Source: Streptomyces diastatochromogenes | GTDB taxonomy: Bacteria > Actinomycetota > Actinomycetes > Streptomycetales > Streptomycetaceae | DNA: 64,000 bases | NCBI RefSeq assembly: GCF_002242805.1 | Contig: NZ_MCGQ01000023.1 | Span: forward strand, 303,859 to 367,858 | Direction: 5' to 3' | In this document: positions 16,210 to 25,249 of the stretch, piece after piece | Layout of the letters: each line of letters begins with the position of its first letter | Numbering within the stretch: position 1 is the stretch's first letter | The notes under the pieces: generated by a model | Database searches by the model: none | The model's input: the letters and a program-made list of their open reading frames with translations, nothing else | What the model was told of the DNA's origin: nothing | Program-made: the position numbers and the translations under genes

Positions 16210-16364
16210 TGACGATCACCGAAGGAGCTGTGCTAGGGTTTCCGAGTTGCAGTTGTGGTACCCATGAACCTATGTGCGCCTGACAGGAATGTTTCTCCTT
16301 CAGGCGCATTATTTGTGTTTCCGGCATCTCCGGATGGGGCCTCTGCCTACAGAAGGAGAAGGTC
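16210..16364 (+). promoter_or_regulatory. Promoter and structured leader of the cold-shock gene
   Basis: A TAGGGT element near 16235-16240 and an upstream GTGACG suggest the promoter, leaving a leader of about 120 bases. The leader holds an 8-bp perfect hairpin, GCGCCTGA (16276-16283) with TCAGGCGC (16300-16307), followed by a T-rich tract. This resembles an intrinsic terminator placed before the gene. The ribosome site AGAAGGAGAAGG precedes the ATG. Confidence 0.55.
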
Positions 16365-16568
16365 ATGGCACAGGGAACCGTGAAGTGGTTCAACGCCGAA
16401 AAGGGTTTCGGCTTCATCGCGCAGGACGGCGGCGGCCCCGACGTCTTCGCCCACTACTCGAACATCGCGACCCAGGGCTTCCGTGAGCTGCAGGAGGGCC
16501 AGCGGGTCTCCTTCGACGTCACGCAGGGCCAGAAGGGCCCGCAGGCGGAGAACATCGTCCCCGCCTGA
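16365..16568 (+). CDS. Cold-shock protein (CspA family)
   Basis: A 67-residue single cold-shock domain. Both RNA-binding motifs are intact: KGFGFIAQ (RNP1, residues 13-20) and DVFAHYSNI (RNP2 region, residues 26-34). Such proteins bind single-stranded RNA and melt structure. It stands directly before a DEAD-box helicase, a common pairing of RNA-remodelling functions. A strong hairpin separates the two genes. Confidence 0.97.
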   Translation: MAQGTVKWFNAEKGFGFIAQDGGGPDVFAHYSNIATQGFRELQEGQRVSFDVTQGQKGPQAENIVPA

Positions 16569-16589
16569 TCGCCGGACGCGTATCCGCTC

Positions 16590-16624
16590 ACCGGGGTCCG
16601 CACCGTCATGGTGTGGACCCCGGT
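16590..16624 (+). terminator. Strong terminator after the cold-shock gene
   Basis: A long stem (ACCGGGGTCCGCACC paired with GGTGTGGACCCCGGT, one G-U pair) is followed by a T-rich stretch ending in TTTT. The helicase start lies 31 bp beyond, so the helicase is transcribed by readthrough or from an internal promoter. Confidence 0.8.
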
Positions 16625-16655
16625 TTGTGCTGTTTTCAGGAAGGCAGATCACCGC

Positions 16656-18374
16656 ATGTCCCGCAGGCCCCAGAAGCCGAACCGGCGAGCCTCGTCACCC
16701 CAGGCGTCCGCGTCGTCACCGCGCGAGTTCCGGCTGCCGGAAAACACGACACCCGCACTTCCCGCCGTCGAGGACTTCGCCGGTCTGGACATGCCCGCGG
16801 CGCTGCTGAAGACCCTCACAGCGCAAGGCGTGACCACTCCCTTCCCCATCCAGGCCGCCACCCTGCCCAACTCGCTCGCCGGCCGTGACCTGCTGGGACG
16901 GGGACGCACCGGCTCCGGCAAGACCCTCGCGTTCGGGTTGGCACTCCTGGCCCGCACGGCCGGACTGCGTGCGGAGCCCAAGGCCCCCCTCGCCCTCGTG
17001 CTGGTGCCCACCCGTGAACTCGCGCAGCAGGTGACGGACGCGCTGACCCCCTACGCGACGGCGGTGAACCTCCGGCTGGCCACCGTGGTCGGCGGGCTGT
17101 CCATCACCAAGCAGGCCGGTACGCTCCGGCGCGGCGCCGAGGTGGTCGTGGCGACACCGGGCAGGCTCAACGACCTCGTGGAGCGCGGGGACTGCGTGCT
17201 CGACCAGGTGCGCATCACGGTGCTGGACGAAGCCGACCAGATGACCGACATGGGCTTCCTGCCGCAGATCACCAAGCTGATCCAGCACGTACGGCCCGAC
17301 GGACAGCGCATGCTCTTCTCGGCCACCCTCGACCGCAACATCGACCGCCTGGTGCAGCGGTTCCTGACGGACCCCGTGGTGCACTCCGTGGACCCGTCCG
17401 CGGGAGCGGTGACCACCATGGAGCACCACGTGCTCCACGTCCAGGACGAGACCGACAAGAAGGCCGTCACCACGCGCATCGCGGCCCGTGACGGCCGGGT
17501 CATCCTCTTCCTCGACACCAAGAGGTCCGCCGACCGGCTCGCCAAGCGGCTCCTGGCCGTCGGTGTCCGCGCCGCGGCACTGCATGGAGGCCGCTCCCAG
17601 CCGCAGCGCAACCGCACCCTGGAACAGTTCAAGAACGGCCAGGTCACCGCCCTGGTGGCGACGAACGTCGCGGCCCGGGGCATACACGTCGACGACCTCG
17701 ACCTCGTCGTGAACGTCGATCCCCCGACCGACCACAAGGACTACCTCCACCGGGGCGGCCGCACGGCCCGCGCCGGCGGCTCCGGCAGCGTGGTCACGCT
17801 GGTCCTGCCCGACCAGAAGCGGGACGTCACCCGGCTCATGTCGGACGCGGGCATCCGCCCCCGGACGGCCCGCATCACGTCGAGCGACGCGGAACTGACC
17901 ACCATCACCGGCGCCCGCGAGCCTTCCGGCGTGGCCGTCACCATCGAGGTCCCCCAGCCGGCGACGGCGTCCGGCCCGGAGACCGGCACCAAGCGCGGCG
18001 GGCGCTCCGGCCGACGCCGCCGAAACGGCGGCGGGGGCAATACGGCGACAGGTGCGGCTCCCCGTACGGGGAGCCGGGGCTCCGACCGCCGGGCCGCGGC
18101 CGGGACGACAGCGTCTGACAGCACCTCCGCAAGCGGCGGGCGCGGTGCTGCCCGCCGAGCGGGATCCGGCGGGGCCACGGGCGGTGCCGTCGGCGCGGGC
18201 GGCCGCAGTGCCGACCGACAGTCCGCGGCCGGTGCGGCGACCCGCGCTGCCTCCGGCAAGGTTGCCCGCGGATCCGGCCGACGGACGGCGGCCGGCGGAG
18301 CCACGGGTGGCGCTGCCGGGACCGGCGGCCGCGGTTCCGGCAGCCGAGGCGGCCGTCGCGCCTCCACCACGTGA
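16656..18374 (+). CDS. DEAD-box RNA helicase
   Basis: A 572-residue DEAD-box ATP-dependent RNA helicase. Motifs appear in order: Q motif region TPFPIQ (near 61-66), Walker A GRTGSGKT (near 83-90), PTRELAQQ, TPGR, LDEADQMTDMGF, SAT, and the second-domain motifs ARGIHVDDL and HRGGRTARAG. The last 130 residues are a low-complexity Arg/Gly/Ala/Thr tail with RGGRSGRRRRNGGGG and repeated GGATGGA-type blocks, probably for RNA binding. The ATG at 16656 follows AGGAAGG. It pairs with the cold-shock gene. Confidence 0.94.
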   Translation: MSRRPQKPNRRASSPQASASSPREFRLPENTTPALPAVEDFAGLDMPAALLKTLTAQGVTTPFPIQAATLPNSLAGRDLLGRGRTGSGKTLAFGLALLARTAGLRAEPKAPLALVLVPTRELAQQVTDALTPYATAVNLRLATVVGGLSITKQAGTLRRGAEVVVATPGRLNDLVERGDCVLDQVRITVLDEADQMTDMGFLPQITKLIQHVRPDGQRMLFSATLDRNIDRLVQRFLTDPVVHSVDPSAGAVTTMEHHVLHVQDETDKKAVTTRIAARDGRVILFLDTKRSADRLAKRLLAVGVRAAALHGGRSQPQRNRTLEQFKNGQVTALVATNVAARGIHVDDLDLVVNVDPPTDHKDYLHRGGRTARAGGSGSVVTLVLPDQKRDVTRLMSDAGIRPRTARITSSDAELTTITGAREPSGVAVTIEVPQPATASGPETGTKRGGRSGRRRRNGGGGNTATGAAPRTGSRGSDRRAAAGTTASDSTSASGGRGAARRAGSGGATGGAVGAGGRSADRQSAAGAATRAASGKVARGSGRRTAAGGATGGAAGTGGRGSGSRGGRRASTT

Positions 18375-18550
18375 CGCCCTGCCTCTGAATGCCGCAGGAG
18401 GGCATCTGACCACAGTGGCGGGGCGGGCTGACACATGCGCGGGATCCGCCCCTGTCACGGTGGCCGGAGTCGGGAGAATCTGCAGGTCAGACGTAGTTTT
18501 CGGCCCCGGCACCGAGCTGTTGGGGCCACCCGGCCGCCCGGGGCGAGTGC

Positions 18551-19130
18551 TCAGCCGCTGATGAGCGGGAAGCCGCGCAGGGCCTGCTGGACATGGAGGG
18601 CGTCGCGGGGGAAGAACTCGGCGACCGTGGTGGCCACGACGTCGGCCGCGCACTGGAGGTCGCTAGCGATCCGGTTGACCTCGGCACCGGTGAGGCCGTC
18701 GGGGACCTTGCCGAGGCCCAGCGTGGCCTCCTTGGCGTCGACGGTGTCGACGTCGAAGTGGATCGCGAGGCGGGAGCAGCCGGTGGAGGCGAGCCAGTCG
18801 AGCAGCGGCCCACTGGAGGTGCGCAAGCCGTCGGGGCCGAAGGCGGTCAGGCCCCATTCCCCTACGTGCCGGTAGGCGCCCTCGGTCCACTCGTGCAGGC
18901 CGACGAGCGCGACCCGGTCCGCCGGGACAGTGGCCGGGAGCAGCGGTGATGCGGGCCGGGTCCTGCTCTGTGATGATCTTCAGGGCGTCGCCGAGCTGCC
19001 GGGTGACCACGGTCTTGGACTCGATGCCGTCCCGCGATTCGCCGCCGTGGTCGCTCAGGGGGACGGAGACGGTAGCGACCGGCTCGTCGCGGCTCCAGTG
19101 GCACTGCCCAGCCACTGGGACGACTACCAC
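18551..19130 (-). pseudogene. Decayed arginase/agmatinase-family gene
   Basis: The C-terminal part is clear arginase-fold sequence: HFDVDTVDAKEATLG carries the metal-binding HFDxD motif, and DGLTGAEVNRI follows. The N-terminal part, in another frame, reads VPLSDHGGESRDGIESKTVVTRQL and stops near 18950 at DPARIT. Between them the usual GGDH/GGDC and DAHxD metal ligands are missing, so roughly 75 residues have been deleted with a frameshift. The first about 30 residues are also absent. It cannot make an active enzyme. Confidence 0.75.
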
Positions 19131-19796
19131 TTCGTGTTCTCGGCGACCGTACGCTGGTACCTCATCGAATCGCCCGGAAACGACCCCGCCCTCAATCCGG
19201 CAGGACTCGCCGTCGAAGCAGTCCTGAACCGTGCCCGTGCCGTCACCGAGAGACGGGAGCCGGGCCGAGCCTCACTCGTGCAGCACGAGTTCAGCGGTGT
19301 CCTCAGTCGTATGTGCCCGGACCCCACAGGACATCTCCAGGCCATGGCGGAAAGCATCAGTCTCACCTTTCTGGAGCAGGACCAGGAGCGCTTGGACAGA
19401 CTCGCCGACGTGCGCAAGGGCAAGGCGGTCTGGGAGCACCAACGCAAGTACGAGCAGCCCGGCAAACCATTCGCTTACGAGACAGCCGAGGACCTGCTAC
19501 GCCGGTTCGATCCGCCGCCGACCTTCACGCCGAACTCCTGGACGCACGCCCGTGAAGTTGTCGGACGGTTCTTGGCACGTATCGGCTCGGACGGCTGCGC
19601 AATCGCCGACCCGGACAACGCGAGGACCCGCCTGTCGACCTCGTTGCAGCCGCTCGCGGCTACCTCAGCGCCGCGTCATGCGACCGTGCACAACGACATC
19701 AACGGCGGCGTTCAGCACGGTCCTGTCATCCAATCAGGCCGAATCACCGAGCTCACCTTCCACGTCCACCAACCCCCAGCCCCCGACCAGAGCTGA
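19104..19796 (+). pseudogene. 5'-truncated gene of unknown function
   Basis: From about LPSHWDDYHFVFSATVRWYLIE the frame reads as a normal, well-constrained protein of about 230 residues, with charged helices (FLEQDQERLDRLADVRKGKAVWEHQRKYE) and a Pro/Gln tail. It opens in mid-domain with no start codon or ribosome site, and upstream it runs antisense through the arginase remnant. I infer that its 5' part is lost. The family is not recognised. It could still be expressed from a cryptic start. Confidence 0.55.
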
Positions 19797-19855
19797 GGAC
19801 GGGCTCAACACCCCCCAACCGCCCGGCATCAAGGGTGGATCACCGGCCAGATCGA

Positions 19856-19875
19856 GGGTTTTCCCTGTAACCCTT
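19856..19875 (+). terminator. Hairpin upstream of the subtilase gene
   Basis: AGGGTT-N8-AACCCT forms a short stem downstream of the truncated gene. The rest of the 19797-20062 gap holds only the presumed subtilase promoter region; no other gene is seen. Confidence 0.4.
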
Positions 19876-20062
19876 TGACCTTCGCTTTGCCTATCGTTCC
19901 TGCACAGCTGACCCACAGGTAACCCCGGACGGGTCTGCAGGCACCCGCGCGCGGTCGGCCATCTGTACCGCATTTCGGTTTCACACCCCCTCCGCTTCGA
20001 CGCCGAAGCGCCTCCCCACCGCCGCTCCGGCCTGCCCGGAGTCGGTCGCGAAAGGCATACCC

Positions 20063-21865
<1,803 letters not shown>

Positions 21866-21972
21866 AGGCCCTTGACGGCAGATCGACAGCAGGCGGGCCG
21901 ATCGGTGCGGATGCGTGCCGGTCGGTCCGTCGGCTTGTCCAGCCGCGTCACCAACCTGGCCGATCAGCACAC

Positions 21973-24369
21973 CTAGTCCTGGATCTCCGCCTGCTGCTCC
22001 TCCCCCGCGAGCAAGCCCACCGGACGGCGGCCCGATGGCTGCTGTGGCTCGGGGCGGGCGGGCACGGGGGGCATCGGTCGGTCCGTCGGGGCGTCGGTGG
22101 TCACGGTGACCGGTTCCCCGTGATGGAGCACGACCAGCGGTTCACCTTCGACCAGCCGGTACCGCGCATGGGACGGGCCGATGTCCACCTTCAGCCGGCG
22201 TCCGCGTACCAGCACGGTGAACGCCACCCTGGACAGCGCTTCCGGCAGGCGGGGTGCGAACGACAGCAGGTCCGGTTTTCCGTCCTCGCCGATGTACCGG
22301 CGCAGGCCGCCGAAGCCCGCGACCAGGGCGATCCACGTCCCGGCGAGGGAGGCGATGTGCAGCCCGTCACGGGTGTTGTGCTCCAGATCGTCCAGGTCCA
22401 TCAGCGCGGCCTCGGCGAGGTAGGCGTAGGCCAGCCGCAGGTGCCCGGTCTCGGCGGCCAGCACCGCCTGGCAGCACGCCGACAGGGAGGAGTCGCGGAC
22501 GGTGAGCGCGTCGTAGTAGGCGAAATTGCGCGCCTTTTCCTCGTCGGTGAAGATGTGCGGGCATTCGATCATCGCCAGCACCACATCGGCCTGCTTCACC
22601 ACCTGCTTGCGATACAGGTCGAAGTAGGGGTAGTGCAGCAGCAGCGGGTAGTTCTCGGGCGGGGTCGCCTCGAAGTCCCAGCGCTGGAAACTCGTGAACC
22701 CGGCCGACTGTTCGTGCACACCGAGAGACTCGTTGTACGGCACCGCCATGCGGGCCGCGGCGTCCCGCCACACGGCGGTCTCCTCGTCGTCGACACCGAG
22801 TTCGGCGGCGCGGTCGGGATGACGCGCGGCCACGGCCGCAGCGGCCAGCAGGTTCTGCCGGGCCACCAGGTTGGTGTACAGGTTGTCGCGGGCGATGGCG
22901 CTGTACTCGTCGGGTCCGGTGACCCCGTCGATGTGGAAGACGCCTTCCGCGTCGTGGTGTCCGAGGGAGCGCCACAGCCGAGCGGTGTCCACGAGGAGGT
23001 CGAGCCCCTCTCGGCGTTCGAAGTCCTCGTCCCCGGTCACCATGACGTACCGGACCGCGGCCATGGCGATGTCGCCGTTGATGTGGAAGGCGGCCGTGCC
23101 GGCCGGCCAGTAGGCGGAATTCTCGGCACCGCCGATGGTCCGCCAGGGGAACGCCGCTCCCGACAGGCCCAGCTGGTCCGCGCGTTCCCGCGCCGTCGGC
23201 AGCATCCGGTGCCGCCATCTCAGTGCCGACGCGACGGTCTCCGGCGCGGTGAACGTCAGGACCGGCAGCACGTAGGACTCGGTGTCCCAGAAGGAGTGCC
23301 CGTCGTACCCGGTTCCGGTCAGGCCTTTCGCGGGAATGGCCTGGTTCTCGCCGCGGGCCGCGGCCTGGAGCACGTGGAAGAGGGCGAACCGCACCGCCTG
23401 CTGGATCTGCGCGTCGCCCTCGACCTCGACGTCCGCGCCGGCCCAGAAGCGGTCCAGGTACGCCCGTTGCGCGGCGACCAGGCCGTCCCAGCCCGTGCTG
23501 ACCGCGGCCGCCACCGCGCCGTCCACCTGATCGTGCACGGCAGGCAGCGAGCGCTGCCCCGACCAGCCGTAGGCCACGAACTTGACCAGCCGCAGCGGCT
23601 GCCCGGGCACCAGGTCCGCGGTCACCGTCAGACGACTGACATCGGGCTCGCTCTGCGCCGTCCAGCGCGTGCTCTCGGGCCCCTCGACGAGGTGGTCGGC
23701 CGCCGCTGCCACCCGCAGTGTGCTGCGGGTGGTGCAGTGTACGAGCCGCAGGCGGGTGTCCTGTGCGAAGTGCTCCTCGGCCTTCAGGGGGGACTCGATC
23801 GCCGCGGCCACGCGCGGGTCGCCCTCGAGGCTGGGCAGTTGTTCGTTGGCCACCAGCTCGGACTGCACGGCCACCGTGGTCGGTCCGTCGATCGGCTCGA
23901 CCTCGTACACGATCGCGGCCACCGCGCGTTGGGCGAAGGACACGAGCCGCTGTGAGGTGATCCGGACCGTGCGGCCGCCGGGCGATGTCCACCGCGCGGT
24001 GCGGCTGAGCACACCGGACTGGAAGTCCAGAACCCGCTCGTGCGCCAGCAGCTGACCGTAGCGCAGATCGCACGGGTGGTCGTCGACCAGCAGCCGGATG
24101 ACCTTGCCGTCGGTGACATTGATCAACGTCTGGCCGGACTCGGGATATCCGTAGCCCGCTTCCGCGTAGGGCAGTGGATGCCGCTCGTGGACGCCGTTGA
24201 GGTAGGCGCCGGGCAGCCCGTGGGGCTCTCCCTCGTCGAGGTTGCCGCGCCACCCGATGTGCCCGTTGGACAGCGCGAACACCGATTCGCTCTGGGCGAG
24301 CACGTCCAGGTTCAGCTCGGTCTCGCGCAGGCACCACGGCTCGACCGTGAAGCTGGGGTGGGTGATCAC
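21973..24369 (-). CDS. Glycoside hydrolase family 65 phosphorylase
   Basis: A 798-residue GH65 enzyme (maltose, trehalose or kojibiose phosphorylase group). The N-terminal beta-sandwich starts with SNGHIGWRGNLDEG. The catalytic barrel contains GTGYDGHSFWDTESYVLPVL. The catalytic acid is the Glu of HIDGVTGPDEYSA, and KQADVV marks the phosphate region. Such enzymes split alpha-linked disaccharides with phosphate to give beta-glucose 1-phosphate. The GTG start overlaps the stop of the HAD gene, whose product would convert that sugar phosphate. The preferred disaccharide cannot be read from sequence. Confidence 0.92.
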   Translation of the reverse strand: MITHPSFTVEPWCLRETELNLDVLAQSESVFALSNGHIGWRGNLDEGEPHGLPGAYLNGVHERHPLPYAEAGYGYPESGQTLINVTDGKVIRLLVDDHPCDLRYGQLLAHERVLDFQSGVLSRTARWTSPGGRTVRITSQRLVSFAQRAVAAIVYEVEPIDGPTTVAVQSELVANEQLPSLEGDPRVAAAIESPLKAEEHFAQDTRLRLVHCTTRSTLRVAAAADHLVEGPESTRWTAQSEPDVSRLTVTADLVPGQPLRLVKFVAYGWSGQRSLPAVHDQVDGAVAAAVSTGWDGLVAAQRAYLDRFWAGADVEVEGDAQIQQAVRFALFHVLQAAARGENQAIPAKGLTGTGYDGHSFWDTESYVLPVLTFTAPETVASALRWRHRMLPTARERADQLGLSGAAFPWRTIGGAENSAYWPAGTAAFHINGDIAMAAVRYVMVTGDEDFERREGLDLLVDTARLWRSLGHHDAEGVFHIDGVTGPDEYSAIARDNLYTNLVARQNLLAAAAVAARHPDRAAELGVDDEETAVWRDAAARMAVPYNESLGVHEQSAGFTSFQRWDFEATPPENYPLLLHYPYFDLYRKQVVKQADVVLAMIECPHIFTDEEKARNFAYYDALTVRDSSLSACCQAVLAAETGHLRLAYAYLAEAALMDLDDLEHNTRDGLHIASLAGTWIALVAGFGGLRRYIGEDGKPDLLSFAPRLPEALSRVAFTVLVRGRRLKVDIGPSHARYRLVEGEPLVVLHHGEPVTVTTDAPTDRPMPPVPARPEPQQPSGRRPVGLLAGEEQQAEIQD

Positions 24370-25109
24370 CGCGACTCCAGGAGTTCGGCCAGGTCACGGA
24401 CCACGATGTCCGCCCCGTGCTTACGGAGCTGATCCGTCTGGCCCACCCTGTCGACGCCCACGACCACGCCGAAGCGTCCCGCTCGCCCGGCCTCGACGCC
24501 GGCCAGGGCGTCTTCGAACACCGCTGCCTCGTCCGGATCCGTGCCGAGCCTGCGGGCCGCCTCCAGGTAGGTGTCCGGGGCGGGCTTGCCGCGCAGCCGG
24601 CGCTCGTGCGCCACCACTCCGTCGATCCGTTCGTCGAACAGGTCCTCGATGCCGGCCGCTGCCAGGACGTCCCGGCAGTTCGCGCTGGACGACACCACCG
24701 CGCACCGCAGCCCGGCTTCCCGCGCCGCGTGCACGAAGCGGACCGAGCCCTCGTAGGGTTCCACCCCGTCCTCGCGGATCCGCCGCAGCACCAGGTTGTT
24801 CTTGCGGTTGCCCAGTCCGTTCACCGTCTCCGCCTCGGGCGGGTCGTCCGGCGTGCCCTCGGGCAGGTGCACCCCACGTGCGGCGAGGAACGTGCGTACG
24901 CCGTCCTCGCGGGGCCGCCCGTCCACATACTCGTCGTAGTCGTCCACCGCGTCGAAGGGCACGAAGTCGGTCCCCTCACGTGTCGCGCGCTCGCGGAGAT
25001 AGGCGTCGAACATCTCCTTCCAGGCGGCCGCGTGCACCTTGGCGGTCTGGGTGAGGACACCGTCGAGGTCGAACAGACAGGAACGGACATGAGCAGGAAG
25101 CCCCAGCAT
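24366..25109 (-). CDS. Beta-phosphoglucomutase-like HAD protein
   Basis: A 247-residue HAD-superfamily protein. Motif I is FDLDGVLTQT (nucleophile Asp14, acid Asp16), motif II is VVSSSANC, the motif III Lys is in RGKPAPDTY, and motif IV is VFEDALAGVEAG. The cap insert contains the NGLGNRKNN phosphoglucomutase-type segment. It would turn beta-glucose 1-phosphate from the coupled GH65 enzyme into glucose 6-phosphate. The ATG at 25109 lacks a strong ribosome site. A large hairpin 85 bp upstream separates it from the phosphoesterase gene. Confidence 0.9.
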   Translation of the reverse strand: MLGLPAHVRSCLFDLDGVLTQTAKVHAAAWKEMFDAYLRERATREGTDFVPFDAVDDYDEYVDGRPREDGVRTFLAARGVHLPEGTPDDPPEAETVNGLGNRKNNLVLRRIREDGVEPYEGSVRFVHAAREAGLRCAVVSSSANCRDVLAAAGIEDLFDERIDGVVAHERRLRGKPAPDTYLEAARRLGTDPDEAAVFEDALAGVEAGRAGRFGVVVGVDRVGQTDQLRKHGADIVVRDLAELLESR

Positions 25110-25194
25110 GCCGCCGAGGCTAGGAGGCTCCTGCGGCCGCTCTCGTCAGGCCGGCGTCCGGCACGCCGCAAGACACCCGCACGGGGGACAGAAG

Positions 25195-25230
25195 GGGCCC
25201 CTGGCCAGCGGAAACGCCGGCCAGGGGCCC
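25195..25230 (-). terminator. Perfect 12-bp hairpin terminator
   Basis: GGGCCCCTGGCC and GGCCAGGGGCCC pair perfectly around a 12-base loop, 20 bp past the phosphoesterase stop codon. It is the end of the ABC exporter operon. Confidence 0.8.
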
Positions 25231-25249
25231 GTGCGGAGATGGGCCTGCG

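Noticed and set aside
15996..16283. A 95-residue plus-strand protein before the cold-shock gene
   Set aside because: No ribosome site, no recognisable domain, and its end runs through the cold-shock promoter and leader hairpin.
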